Source: Paraphoma chrysanthemicola (Eukaryota > Ascomycota > Dothideomycetes > Pleosporales > Phaeosphaeriaceae). Taken from it: a stretch of DNA of 64,000 bases. Positions within the stretch are counted from its first letter, which is position 1. The number at the start of each line of letters is the position of its first letter. Position numbers and translations under genes: made by a program. The stretch lies in NCBI GenBank assembly GCA_020744225.1, contig JAGMWG010000017.1:496001-560000 (forward strand), written 5' to 3'. The notes under the pieces are model-generated. The model ran no database searches. It was given only the letters and a program-made list of their open reading frames with translations, and had not been told where the DNA came from. Positions 22,499-34,900 of this stretch are shown piece by piece.

Positions 22499-23731
22499 AT
22501 GTCGCAAAACTACCAGCAGTACGGCGGCAACCCATATGGTCAGGCCGAGGCTGGCTATGGCGGCCAGTCAAACCCGTACGGCGGCGGAGGTGGCTATGGC
22601 TCGTCCAACCCATATGGCGGCGGTGTAAGCAATCGCAATTGCGCTCGCGCGACTCCATCTAACATGCTTCACAGTACGATGAGCAGCTCAGCCAGCCGCC
22701 TGCGCTCCAACAAGGCGACTCGAACTACTCGCAGCCATCGCAGTACTCACACACTGCGGGCGCTCCTCTGCACAGCGGGCCCAACACCACGGTGCCGCAC
22801 ACCGATGTGCCTCTGCAGCAGGCATATGGACAGGAGCAGCCTGGCGCCAAGCCATTGAGTCGAGAGGAGTACCTCCAGCGCATTGAGGGCACCAAGCAGC
22901 GCATCGGGCAGCTCACATCGGATATCCAGTCCATTGCGACCATCCATCAACGCATGCTGTCATCACCCGACAACCGCTCATCCACCGAGCTTGAGAGTGT
23001 GGTCACGCAGACCCAGATTAGGAACACGCAGATCAAGGACGAGATCAAATTCTTGGAAAAGGACGCGGCCCGGGACCCCAACAACTCTTTCAAGAGGCAA
23101 CAGGTCAAATCGCTGAAACACACGTTCGAGAAGCAGCTTAAAGACTTCCAGTCAGAAGAGGCGGACTACTCAAAGCGGTATCGCGAGGCCATTGGCCGTC
23201 AATACCGCATCATCAACCCAGAGGCGACCGAGGCCGAGGTTAATGAGGCGGCGAACTCAGACTGGGGTGACGAGGGTATCTTCACACAAGCTGTAAGTAC
23301 TCTCCCTGATGCACGCATACGCTCATGGCGCGGTACCATTGCACTCATGCGCGCGACATACTGATCCACGAACAATGCTAACTCCATTGCAGCTTAAGAG
23401 CAACCGCAGCGGTCAAGCCTCCAGCGTTCTTGGTGCCGTCCGTGCCCGTCACAATGACATCCAGCGCATCGAGAAGACCATGAGCGAGCTCGCCTTGCTC
23501 TTCCAGCAACTCAATGAGCAGGTCGTCTACCAGGAACAACAGGTTGAGCAGGTCGAGAATCAGACCGTACAGGTCATTGACGATTCCACACAAGCGAACA
23601 AGCAGCTCGACTCGGGCATTGCATCTGCTCGACGCGCACGAAAGCTCAAGTGGTGGACTCTCGGTGTGGTTGTCTTGATTCTCGCCATCATCGCGCTGGC
23701 CCTTGGTATCTACTTTGGCACAAAGAAATAG
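22499..23731 (+). CDS. SSO1: Plasma-membrane t-SNARE syntaxin, Sso1/Sso2 type
   Basis: A Qa-SNARE that drives fusion of secretory vesicles with the plasma membrane, partnering Sec9 and Snc. Exons 22499-22624, 22675-23292 and 23393-23731 join in frame, giving 360 residues. The N-terminus has NPYG repeats (GGNPYGQ, QSNPYGGG, SSNPYGGG) and a Gln/Ser/Pro linker. The Habc region begins near EEYLQRIEGTKQRIGQLTSD. The SNARE helix runs from ARHNDIQRIEKTMSELALLF through QQLNEQVVYQEQQVEQVENQ, and the C-terminal anchor is WWTLGVVVLILAIIALALGI. The ascomycete layout with a Tyr/Gly-rich N-terminus fits Sso rather than the endosomal Pep12. The symbol is by analogy to the yeast pair. Confidence 0.88.
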
Positions 23732-24777
23732 TGCTTTGAGTGCGACAACAGGCACGACTGAGTTGGAAAATGTGTGTTGAAGGTTTCAGGAGTAAAGAGG
23801 TGGATGCGAGGCTTACGAGTCCGATCATGGCAGAATTTGGTTACAGGGGATGCTGCAGGCGCATCTCATTCTTAAGTAGATCAAGTGGTAATGTGGCTGT
23901 GTCGGACAGCTCGTGTGTATAGTGTAATGAAGGATCGAAGTAATAATCTTGACGCGCTAGTATTGTAACGGATGGTGCACCCCGTGAAATCCTCGCTCCC
24001 AACAGACCAGCGACTATTGATAGCCAGATCGGTCGATAAGCTCGTATGCCACACGAACATGGCTTGCTTAGGGAGGTCTTTCCTTCGCATCTAAGAACCT
24101 AAAGACTTGATCTCGTTTGTCAACAATAAACAAAGATTGCAGATGTCAGAGTTATCCTGGACACCAAGAAAGGGACCATCCTAGCCGCCTCCCGTGATGC
24201 GGTCATATCCCATTCTTAGCAATTTCGGATCCCCTGCGGCCACACACGTCGTGCTGCAAGGGTGCTTTGATACAGATCGTCAATGCCGTTGGCAGCATGT
24301 CGTAAAAGATGCACCACAACGCGCGTTTCATGTGTATCTGAAGCCCACCAAAGAAGCACGATCGCCGCGCGGCCGCGCCTGCTCGGCCTTTGCTTGGTGG
24401 CTGTCAAGACTCTGCTTGGGTCCGCTTGTTTGCCCCTTGGCTATGCTTTGCAGCAGGTGTGTGCGCCGATCCCTGTCGAGGAAGGCGCGTCCGCCAATCA
24501 GGCAGGAGCACGGCATGCGACTGCCAGTCTTTAGAACGCGCGACTTCCCCAACCTGTTTCCGCTCCTGAATCTTCCTCACACCTTCGTTGCCGTGTGTCT
24601 TTGTGCCCTTTCACTAGGCCTTCTTAATTGCAACTTTCCATACACTCGTTACCCCGGGCACCGCGCCTACTTTCGACTTTCTAATACAATCGCTCCACGA
24701 CCTTTTTGTGTTTGCAAAAGCTGTCCCTTGCACAACACTTCACACCAGTATCCTCAATCAATCAACCACTCATCACG
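23732..24777. other. Intergenic, promoter region of the GH72 gene
   Basis: About 1 kb without a supported gene. The final 230 bases are strongly C/T-rich, as in leaders of highly expressed fungal genes. Confidence 0.45.
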
Positions 24778-26333
24778 ATGAAGACCACCGCGATTGCCGC
24801 CATTCTTGCGGCCTCCGTTGCTGCCACTCCTGCCGCGATCGAAAAGCGTGCTACATCCGTCACACCCGTCACTGTCAAGGGAAATGGTTCGTTATCAATA
24901 GTTCCGAGCTGAAGACGGGCCCATTGACTAACTATTACAGCTTTCTTCGCGGGCGATAAGCGTTTCTACATCCGCGGTGTCGACTACCAGCCCGGTACGC
25001 GAGTCATTACGAGCAATTGACGACAGACACTGACAATGAACAGGCGGTGCTTCGGATGCTAAGGATCCCATTGCCGATGCCACTGGTTGCAAGCGCGACA
25101 TTGAGAAGTTCAAGAGCCTCGGCATCAACACTGTTCGTGTGTACACGATTGACAACACTGCCAACCACGACGAGTGCATGAACGCTTTGGTACGAAGGCC
25201 TTCACAGCATACAGAGACTTGCGACTAACCTCTCCAGGCCGCTGCCGGTATCTACCTTGCTCTTGACATCAACACTCCCAAGTACTCGATCAACCGAGCC
25301 AACCCCCAGCCATCGTACAACAAGGTCTACCTCCAGAGCATTTTCGCAACCGTTGAGCAATTCGCCAAGTACGACAACACCCTGCTCTTCTTCTCCGCCA
25401 ACGAGGTCATCAACGACGATGCGACCACCAACTGCGCCCCTTACGTCAAGGCTGTCACTCGCGATATCAAGTCCTACATTAACGCTCGTGGACTGCGCAA
25501 GATCCCTGTCGGATACTCTGCTGCTGATGTCGAGTCGAACCGCTACGAAATGGCGGCGTACATGAACTGTGGATCCGATGCCGTCCGCAGCGACTTCTTC
25601 GCCTTCAACGACTACTCTTGGTGTGATCCCTCTTCGTTCACGACCTCTGGATGGGACCAGAAGGTGCAGAAGTTCAACAACTACAGCATTCCTATCTTGT
25701 AAGTCAGAAGTTCTGCTTTAGTAAATCATGTTGCTGACTATAACCAGCCTCTCTGAGTTCGGTTGCAACAAGAACACTCGCGAGTTCAACGAGGTCGCGT
25801 CCCTCTATGGCAAAGACATGACCGCCGTCTACTCTGGTGGCCTTGTCTATGAGTACTCTCAGGAAGACTCCAACTACGGCCTCGTGAAGATCAACGGTGG
25901 AAGTGTCAGCGAGATGAAGGACTTCACAACTCTCAAGAACGCCTTTGCTAAGACTCCCGCTCCTAGCGGTGACGGTGGTTACAAGTCGAGCGGCTCGGCC
26001 TCGCAGTGCCCGTCCAAGTCCAGCACCTGGAACGTAACCATCAGCGCTGATCAGCTCCCGGCCTTCCCCAGCGGTGCCGACGAGCTGCTCAAGAAGGGTG
26101 CTGGTTCCGGTCCCGGTCTCAGCGGATCTGGCAGCCAGGATGCCGGCGCCGCCACTACCAGCCTTGCGGGCGAGAGTGATGGTGCTGTCACTTCTGGAGG
26201 CGCCACAGCTGCTCCATCTGGCAGCAAGGGTGCTGCCGCATCCCTCCGCCCTGGCGAGTTCTCCATGGCTCCCCTCGTCTGCGGTGCCGTTGTTCTCATT
26301 TCGGCGATGCTTGGCGGCTCTCTAGTGCTGTAA
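24778..26333 (+). CDS. GPI-anchored 1,3-beta-glucanosyltransferase (GH72, Gel/Gas)
   Basis: Elongates and branches cell-wall beta-1,3-glucan by cutting and re-ligating chains. Five exons, 24778-24886, 24941-24994, 25044-25189, 25238-25698 and 25748-26333, give 451 residues. A signal peptide (MKTTAIAAILAASVAATPA) precedes the GH72 barrel. Visible motifs are RFYIRGVDYQPGG, NTVRVYTID, LFFSANEVIND (acid/base Glu near 157) and FLSEFGCN (nucleophile Glu near 260). After the barrel come a Ser/Gly/Ala-rich stretch and a hydrophobic C-terminus (APLVCGAVVLISAMLGGSLV), as for a GPI signal. No Cys-rich CBM43 module is present, so it belongs to the Gel1/Gas5-like subgroup without that module. The splice junction within the FLSEFG motif supports the gene model. 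Confidence 0.95.
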
Positions 26334-26719
26334 GCGTTTCAGCGCGCTGTACGGTATTAGCTGGAGATGTAATACAAAGACCCAGTGCGGGCAACATTTC
26401 CTGGGCTGGTACATTAGGGCATCTTCACTGGAGTCGTTGGCTTGACGGAAGTCAACATGGCGTTGTTCATCTCTTCGATCAATTATAGATTGCTGTATAT
26501 AGTACAAAACCATTTGCAGCTTCACGTAAACTACCTACTTTACCATTTTTACTTCGATCTGTTAGTGATGTCACTCGAGACATGCGGAACTTTTCTGAAT
26601 GCGCTTATCGATAAGGCTCTACGAATTTGGGACTGCAACCGCGACCGGACAATCAACTCGTTCCAGCACAATCCCTTTCTCTTCTGTGATACCCAGCGTA
26701 TTCGTTCATTCTTCACGAC
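26334..26719. other. Short intergenic region
   Basis: Between the GH72 3' end and the GTPase start. A/T-rich, with no coding signal. Confidence 0.45.
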
Positions 26720-28248
26720 ATGCCCCGCGATCCTCTAATCGGTCTGGTTGGCAAACCCTCGTCGGGGAAGAGCACAACGCTCAACAGGTGCGCACATGCC
26801 CCTCCTCCACACTCAGGGCATTTCTAAGATATAGATGATGGCAGCTTAACAGACGCCACGTCCAAAGTTGGTCCGTAAATGCCGAGATGAGCATGGAAAG
26901 ATACACAGGCTGATTCAAGAGTAGGCAACTTTCCGTAAGTTCCCCTCCTCGCACCCCACATCCTGCGTTCCAGAAACTTTACAACCCTTCAGAATGCGCC
27001 TGGACCATTTCTCCAAGTTGTGTATTAACAGTCGAACAACAGATTCACTACAATCGACCCCCAGCGCGCCATCGGCTACCTCCAAATCGAATGCGCCTGC
27101 GCCCGCGTCTCACTCTCCGACCGCTGCAAACCCAACTACGGCTCTTGTATCGATGGCCGGCGTTCCGTGCCTATCGAACTCCTCGATGTCGCCGGACTTG
27201 TTCCGGGCGCGCATATGGGTAAAGGACTAGGCAACCGATTCCTAGACGACTTGCGCCACGCGGACGCGCTGGTCCATGTCGTGGACGTGAGCGGAACCAC
27301 AGACGCAGAAGGCAAAGCGACGCGCGGATACGACCCAAGCCAAGACATTGTGTGGTTACGCAGCGAGATTGTGCGCTGGATACAGGGCAATTTGATGGAG
27401 AAATGGGGGAGTATCAAGAGGAGACATGTAGCTGTCAAAGCCACGGCTGTCGAAACACTGCAGAACCAGTTCTCGGGTTACGGATCGACAAGTGCTGTTG
27501 TAGCGCGATGTCTCGACCGCTTGAACTTGAAGATCCCGCTTCAAGACTGGGATGAAGAAACGATCGAACGTGTGGTGAACGGCTTTACAGATGAGAAATT
27601 CCCGACCGTTATCGCACTCAACAAAATCGACCATCCAGACGCAGACAAGAACATTGCCAAAATCGCCAAAATGCAGGACCCGCAAAGCATAGTTCTGTGT
27701 AGTGCTATTTCAGAAGTGTTCCTGAGAAAATTGGCGAAACAGGGATTCGTCAAATACACAGAAGGCAGCGAATTCGTAGATACTCGGGAAGACCTCATCG
27801 AACAAGGAGACCCGGACGGCGGCGGCCTTAAACCCCTCGACGAGAAACTCACTACCCGAATCGAGAATTTGAAAGATATGGTACTCTACCGTTTCGGCAG
27901 TACAGGTGTTGTGCAGGTTCTATCTCGCGCCGCGGAATTACTAGGCCTTGTCCCCGTGTTTCCGGTCAGGAATATTCACACATACACATCTGGTAGCGCG
28001 AGCTCGACAGCCGTATTTAGGGACTGTGTACTTGTGAGCAAAGGGAGTACAGTAGGAGATGTGTATAGGAAGGTCATGGGCGATGCGCCAATGGCGTATG
28101 TGGAGACGGAAGGCGGTAGGAGGGTTGCCGAGGATGATATTGTGGTTAAGGGAAAGAATGATGTAAGTGGACTGCGACTGGACGAGGCCGTTGGTTGACA
28201 TGCTAATTGGATGAATAGATATTGAGTTTCAAAGTTGGGAGGGCGTGA
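26720..28248 (+). CDS. YchF/Obg-type GTPase, yeast YGR210C-like, with micro-exons
   Basis: A cytosolic P-loop NTPase of the Obg/YchF class, probably ribosome-linked. Five exons are needed: 26720-26787, 26845-26870 (26 nt), 26925-26934 (10 nt), 27043-28162 and 28219-28248 (30 nt), giving 417 residues. G1 is GLVGKPSSGKST in exon 1. The micro-exons supply LTDATSKVGNFP leading to FTTIDPQRAIGY. G3 is LLDVAGLVPGAHMGKGLGNR, and ALNKIDHPD carries the NKxD motif. The C-terminal TGS-like part has RNIHTYTSG, and the last exon encodes ILSFKVGRA, the expected YchF ending. Each junction preserves frame. The second intron starts GTCCGT, a weaker donor. A model starting at 27167 would lose the whole P-loop. 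Confidence 0.9.
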
Positions 28249-28925
28249 TGCAGGAGTTTTGTCTTGGTTGAATTGAATGATGAGTGCAACATATGGACAC
28301 GTGACATGGATAGATATTGACGCGATGGGAGCATAGGGATATTCTTCTACCAGAACAAGGAGAATATCTAGAACAGTGGAAGAGTACCCGGTAGAAGAAC
28401 ATGGTCGTGCCGCATGTTGTGGGACACATCCTTGCTACGGAAATGCAAACCGCGAAGGAAGCACACTCAATATGGGAGCTTGAGTCGGTAGATACATAGA
28501 CCCCATCACATTACCAAAGAAGACCCTAAGAAATCTCCCGTTCACTTCTTGCTCTTCACCTCATCAACCCTTTATCTTACTTGACAAGCAACTTCCAGAT
28601 CTCATTGATTGCGATGTACCTAGCTAGTATCTAGCCCGCTGCTAGTTAGTCACTTTCACCTCGTCCTATTACCTAATCTGGCAACTTTCTTGCACTGCTA
28701 TCGATTATAGCGTCAATAGGCAGTAGACTAGCGCAATCTCTTCTTTCACTCTGGCCACGGTTTGACGTTGAGCGTGTTGCTCAACGTAGAAGGGTTTCAG
28801 GACTGCTTTTGATCGCGGCAATAGTGGGCAGGAAGCATATCCGAATTTTGACTTCCAAAGCATCATGCAACTTGTGTGAATTAATACAAGTCAAAAGCTA
28901 CTCATTAAACACACTTCCGTCCTGC
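28249..28925. other. Convergent intergenic region with a hairpin
   Basis: Between the GTPase and the Pex24-family gene, both ending here. A/T-rich and without a gene; the perfect inverted repeat at 28765-28787 is listed separately. Confidence 0.45.
28765..28787. repeat. Perfect 9-bp inverted repeat, 5-nt loop
   Basis: ACGTTGAGC and GCTCAACGT flank GTGTT. It lies 139 bases beyond the stop of the minus-strand Pex24-family gene, so it may sit in that transcript's 3' end or in a terminator region. The pairing is seen directly; the role is inference. Confidence 0.5.
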
Positions 28926-30554
28926 TCACTCTCCACCCCGAAAAGGCATCCTCTCCACGCCTCTAACCCATCTCCGTCGCCTCCATTCCCCTTTCCGACT
29001 CGGTCTACTCTTCTCCCAAAGGCCCCTCAACAACTCCTTCTCCTGCTCTCCAATATCTTTACTGCCTTTACTGCTCTTCTTCTTCAATCGGTCCCTTTGT
29101 TTCTTTCTTTCGCCTTCACTTTCCAGTGCCTCGTAATGTAGATCCGTGACCCAGCGCTCGCCCTCAATTTCTACCTCTACGGCCGTTACGCACCGGTCTT
29201 CGACCCATTCGCGCGACAGCAGGTCGAGTGTCCACTTCTTGTCGGACCAGCGCCATCCTCGGGGCGGGAGGACGTCTTCGAAAAAGGGCGTACCGCGGGG
29301 TCGATCACCGCTGATGCGGGCGGGGGATAGCGGCGCATAAGGGCTAGGGCTGAACATGAAGCCATCGTATTCGCCGTGTTCGTCGTGCAGGGCGCGGTGT
29401 TGGAGTTCGAAGATTTCTACTTCGCGTGTTTCGGGGGACGACTCGAGTTCAATATCAGATTTGGAAAGTGTGAGAAGGAAGGATCGGCCTTCGTGCTCCG
29501 TGTCGGCGAAGAATTGCTCGTTTTCTGGGGTCCCGAGGAGGTCTTGGATAGAGGGGTGGCCGAGCGCGGTGAGGGTATAGCCAATGGCCAGGAAGATAAA
29601 GCGCCACGGAAGTAGGTGGGCGGATATGAAGAGAAGATTGGAGAGGAGAAGAAGGAGAATGTATATCATTGAGCTCAGGTTTTCGTTTGAGAAGTTGGTG
29701 AGGGGGATGACAAACGCCAGGACGGCGTCGTGCAGGCGGGAGAAGTCTTCCATGCAGTTTTGCAGATCGCGCATGTTGCGGAAGAAGTCTTTCGAAAACT
29801 CCGGAGCGGGTTTGATCGTGCGCGCACCAGCTAGAGGCGGTCCGGACAAGTTGCCCTGCCAGAGATCTGCGTCGCCGACGTGTACTTCTGGCTCAGGGTG
29901 CCGCGTGAGGAAGCTCGGGACCATAACGAAGAAGAGACAACATGCTAGTGGTAGCACTGGGAGGAGGTATGGATCGACGCACACAAAGGTCCACACAAAC
30001 AGGAATGAGAGCGTCTGGGTTGGCTGTGTCCAGGTGAAGAGGCGGATGAGTCGATTCTGGAGGACAAAGGCAACGCCTATACGGGAGTTGAAGCGCCGGA
30101 AATTCGAAGACATGGTCGGAATGGAGAAATTGGGGCGGGCCACGTAGGACCTCGACCGCCGGTCTTTGATCCTCGTGGCAGAGTTCGAGGATAAGTCATT
30201 GGTGTCTGAGGAGTCGGAGAGTTCCTCGGTTGGAAGCACCTGCGAGAGGAGACTATGGTCAGGTCAGTATCTTGGTCACTGATATCCTCAAATATTTCCC
30301 TGTAGCAAATGCATAAGTTCAAGAGTCACATACAGGTTGAACATCTTGTCTCCCATGCGACTAGACGAGTCGCGTCCGCTTTTGTCGCTTAATGATTCAA
30401 GCTTGTCTTTGAGCTTGCTTGCAGATATGCGGTGACTTGCGCCATTTTCAGTGCTAGGAGTCGCTGCCTTTGGGGTGCCACCGTCGGCAGGGTGAATCTG
30501 GACGACTGGTATCGGCGTGTCTCTGTTGACAAGCGATTCTGCTCCTTCTGACAT
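28926..30554 (-). CDS. Peroxisomal membrane protein, Pex24/dysferlin family (Pex28-32 type)
   Basis: Members control peroxisome number and size and tether peroxisomes to the ER. Exons 30554-30334 and 30252-28926 join across an 81-nt intron to read KMFNLLLSQVLPTEEL, giving 515 residues. The N-terminus is hydrophilic. Membrane segments are YLLPVLPLACCLFFVMVPSF and MIYILLLLLSNLLFISAHLL with WRFIFLAIGYTLTALGHP. The C-terminal dysferlin-like part has FFEDVLPPRGWRWSDKKWTL, followed by DLLSREWVEDRC, and a basic tail. The frame is open upstream to a GTG at 30653, but the first ATG is at 30554, which I use. The exact paralog (Pex28, Pex29 or Pex30-32) cannot be set by eye. Confidence 0.82.
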
Positions 30555-31977
30555 GTTGGTGGTAAGTCGAAGCGTTTCGACGATGTTCAACACCACCGGT
30601 TCCTGCTCTTCCTTGGAGAAAGCCACTCGGTGTGCTTTTGTGCGCTCGCTCACCTCGGTCCAGCAGTATGGTGAAGACAGGCCGTGGTACGAGTGGACGA
30701 GGTTCTACTTTTGGCAAGGATGCACCGCCTCGTCCATCCAAGGAAGTTGCGGCTCGGCGGATCACACGTGGCTGAAGTTACGCGTCGTCTCTCTGTCTGC
30801 TAGCACTCCTCAAACGACAGCTTGTTCCATGCATGGCGGAGTGCAACACTGGGCTGCAGTTGTCGGGGGTGGGCAAGGTCCAACATGTGATCGCTAATGA
30901 CGGCATGGAGCACGAGGCTGTGGCGTTGCCCGATCGCGGCACTTCCCTTCCTTGCAAGCGCAGGCGCGAGACCACGCGGAGCCGTGCAGGAGTTCACAGA
31001 ATGGTAGGAGATGCAGCTACATGGCATTGGGGTATTCTGATTACCAAAGCCGACGTGATGCATCCAAGAGATATGCTCGAGTCTGCTCACCGAGGTTTCC
31101 GATTTCACTATCAGTCACCGCAAGTCTGTTGAAGATCTGTGCCTTGCCGGCTTAAGCGACGCCAGGGCTCAATGCAAGTTGATATGCAACGGCGCCATGC
31201 TCTCAGCAATGGCAGAAGTTACTGTTGACGGTGGAAAGGTGAAACGCGAGATGTGGAGAGCGCACAAGCCAGGTTTGGCAGCGGGTTGCACCGCTGTCAT
31301 GTCACAAAGGGCAGGTCGGCAGTGGTTGCTTGAAGGGTCCAGCATGCTGCAGGTCGGAGGGTCAAGATGCGCATGCTGAAAGCCGTTGCAAGGGGCTGCT
31401 AGCTTCATGCCTCCGGGTCGCGCACTTGACCTGAGCGTGATGGGCGGTCGCACGGCGAGGGTCTGCCGTACCTCGTCCATGCAGGGCGAGCTCTGAGCCG
31501 TCGCGTGGCAGGCATTGGCAGCACGCTCAAGGCCAGACTGGCGGTGCAGGACATTGCGCCGGTTTCCTAGGCGATGTTTTGATGATGGGTCGCTGCGAGC
31601 CCAAGCCATGATTCGCGGGCGTAGAGCACTGGACAGGGGCCGCACCTAGTGGCATTTCGACGGGCCCTTGTACCTTTCCGTCGACCTCAGCAACCGTCGC
31701 TCGACCTTCTTTTGCAACGCAGCACAACACGCCTTGCGGGCGCCCACGCGTGACGACAGCACACCTAATCTGCTACACCCGCTCCCTACGCACCGAATCG
31801 ACGCCATCTCGTCGCCCTCGCCGTTGCCCTGCCGCCCGCATCGCCATGTCCGCATAGCCTCGAGCAGAGCCCAAGCTCGACGCTTGGAGACTGTAAACGC
31901 GCTTTGGAGGCACGAATTATAGGGGACGTGTTCGGCTGTAGCTTCGACCGTGGTCGAGTCTTGTGGGGCCGCCGATA
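30555..31977. other. Divergent intergenic region, promoters of the Pex24-family gene and Pom1
   Basis: A 1.4-kb region with overlapping short frames on both strands and no family signal. The 300 bases before 31978 are C-rich, as in a leader. Confidence 0.4.
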
Positions 31978-34900
31978 ATGTCTGCGCCTGTTCGCACGGC
32001 AACCCGCACAATGGACACCATAGACGTGCCCGTAAGATCAGGCTCGAATGTGTCGGGCGAGGAGTCGAGCGGGTCTTCAGGTGCGTCAGGATTTCTATGT
32101 CTCAGGGCCAAATGATGCAAGCGTCTGACCATGATGCTACAGAAGACCGAGTTCGCAAGTTCCAGAAAACAACCGAAAACGGCAGCCGATTGCGCAAGGC
32201 AAGTGCCTCCAATGCCATGTCTGCATCGCGACCACCGCCTGCCGCCAACAACTCCGCGCTGAGGGGCAGAAACAAGGTGCCGCTGGGCCCGAGAGAGCGA
32301 CCCCACGACTTCTCCAAGCCTAGGTAAGTTAGGCGGTGTAGAATAATGTCGATCAGTGGCATGGATGCTAACACGCGAGTACAGAATCGCAAGCGGGACC
32401 AGCGTGGCTTCCGTCGAAAGTCGTTCCTTCCTTCCCACCCTCGCAAATGAGGCCACCACGCGCTCCGGTCCGTCCAACCCACGCTTCAGCTTCTCCCACC
32501 AGCCCGAGCCAGCCAAGGAGCCCGTCGAGCCTACTGAAACCTACGACTTTCTCCCCTCGGTCAACTTCGACGACTTCGCCAATAGCCTCTCGTATGAGCC
32601 CACTCTGAGTGACTTTCCCGCGCCCGGGAGCTTCAAAAGCACCGTGCCTGTCAGCAACAGCACACCCAATATGCAGCCATTCACCGGTGCGCCTCCACCA
32701 GCCACAGAATCACGGCCGACACGCAGCAACTCCTTCATCCGCCGCTTTAGCCAATCCACGACGAGGAAGCCCAGCGGCGCATCCACCACTTCGACCAGCA
32801 CCGCCGCGTCTGACGCATCGTCTATGCCGCCGCCCGCCACCAACATGGCTATCCGCACGCGTCGACAGAGCCAGTTCCCTGCACAAGCTCCACCAAACCC
32901 GGCAGCACGTGCCCCGCGGAAGAGCGTGGGTCCAGGGATGCTGCCAACGAATCACTACGATGGCATGTCCAGGCTGGCAGGCGACAACACGATGCCTTCA
33001 CTGCTAGGGCGAACCCCCTCTCTGAACAGGGGCAATCGCCGCGAGACGCTTGTTGCGAACCCAAATATCTCCAACACTGCGACCGGCGTACCCAGAATAC
33101 CAAGTGCAACGCGTAATACGAAAGCAAAATCACTGCAGCCCCCAGCCAGACAGCACACCGGCCATTTGACTGCATCAACATCGACTCCAGACCCTGGCTC
33201 AGTGCCCCTGAATCTCGCTCGCTCGCCTGGTAAATCGCCGGCACAGCGAACGCAAACTCCATCCTCGTCAGCGAGCAAGCGACAGTCGACCGCGCACCAC
33301 ATCTCTGGACTTGGCGCGAGAACCATCAGTCCCACGGACGCGCGGCGACTGAAGAGGTTGTCCATGAACCCAAACGCACCTGGCGGCCCAGTAGCTCCAC
33401 CAACTCCGCAAGGTGACATGTCCTTTGACGAACGCGCCTTCAGCCAGTCCCCGGCTGTGCTCTTCGGCAGCAGCGTCACGCCCTCGTCTGCCCGTGCAAC
33501 GCCTGAGCAGAATCGAAAGTCGTACGCTTCAGGAATCTCACTCTCCTCGAACTCGAGCTTGAACTCGCTCAAGATTGGTGGCTCCGCCCTGCCTTTACGC
33601 ACCAACCCGGCTTCGGCTTTGTCAAGTTCGCGTTTGCCTACGCCAAAGCCGAGAAATGTTCACAGCTCGGCCGGTGGGGAGGAGGAAGAGGAAGTTCCTC
33701 CCGTCCCAGCGATCCCCAAGGCATACGAGTCTCCCAAAGATCCTGAGCGCAGCAGCTTTGCGTTTTCCACAGCATCCTACCGAACAGGCATGCCACCCCC
33801 ACCACCTTCAGCACCACCAGCTGTACCTAGTAACGACCAAAATGAGGCACGACAAACGGGGAACCCTGCGACAGAGTCTTTGCGAACCGAGACTTTGAAG
33901 CAGAGCACAGGATCCATCAGACACAGACGCGGACTAACCGTGGGCTCTGGCTCCGAGCCTGACAGAACCCCGGTTCAGCAATCCACTAAGAAGAACCTAC
34001 AACCGATCAGACTCCCGCCCTTGAATCTGCTACCGCTCGACACTCCTTTCAACAATCGCATCTCAACACTCCCAGCCCCTTCTGCTGAGGTTGATGAGCG
34101 TGCTGTCACGCCTCCACCAAAGCGCGCAGTCAACAAGACTCCCAGCACACCCATGACTGCGTCCAAGGCTAGCTTCTTCGCCAAAAGTGGCCAGCAGGAT
34201 AATTACGATTACGAGAAATATCTTCGCAGCAGCAGTTCTGCATACAATCTGCGTGCCGCAGAGCCATTTGGAGGGCCGCCCGCCATTGGCACCATGCCTA
34301 TACCTACGCTGAACCCAACACGACAAACCACGACACCCTTTGCATCAAACTCCTTGCCCAAGGGAAGTGGTGAGTTTACTCGGCTCCAGTCGCGGCCAAG
34401 TGGTGAATATCACACCGGTGCCAAGGATGTCGAGATGCAAAGCATGAAACCCGCTGGATCACGGCCCTTGCAAAAGAAAGACACCTCGGACTCTGCACAC
34501 ACCTCCACTTCAACAGAGCCTGAGACGCCGTCCTCTGGTTCGTCGTTGCGACGCAAATTGAGCCTGAGTGGTTGGCGAAGAGCGTCTTCCAAGGCTGCTT
34601 CGCACCCATCGCAAAATCCGCAAGCTCGAAGAGCCCCACAAAAGACCGAGGAACCAGGACCACAACCACCACGGCACGGCGACATGCCTCCACCTCGTTT
34701 GCCTGCTTCTGCCACATGGAGTGGTGCGATTGGGACCAGTCCAACGCCAGCAGCGACTCGTACGCGCCCTTCACTGGACTTTGGCCGGCGCAAAACGTCT
34801 ACTTCTACTGCCACTATTGCCAGCGACACTGAACTCGAGAAACCCAATGTTCGCAAGCCTACTGTTACTGCCGGCATGCGTACATTGTCGGGCTACAACG

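Noticed and set aside
30555..30653. Upstream extension of the Pex24-family protein from a GTG
   Set aside because: GTG is not a usual fungal start; the first in-frame ATG is at 30554.
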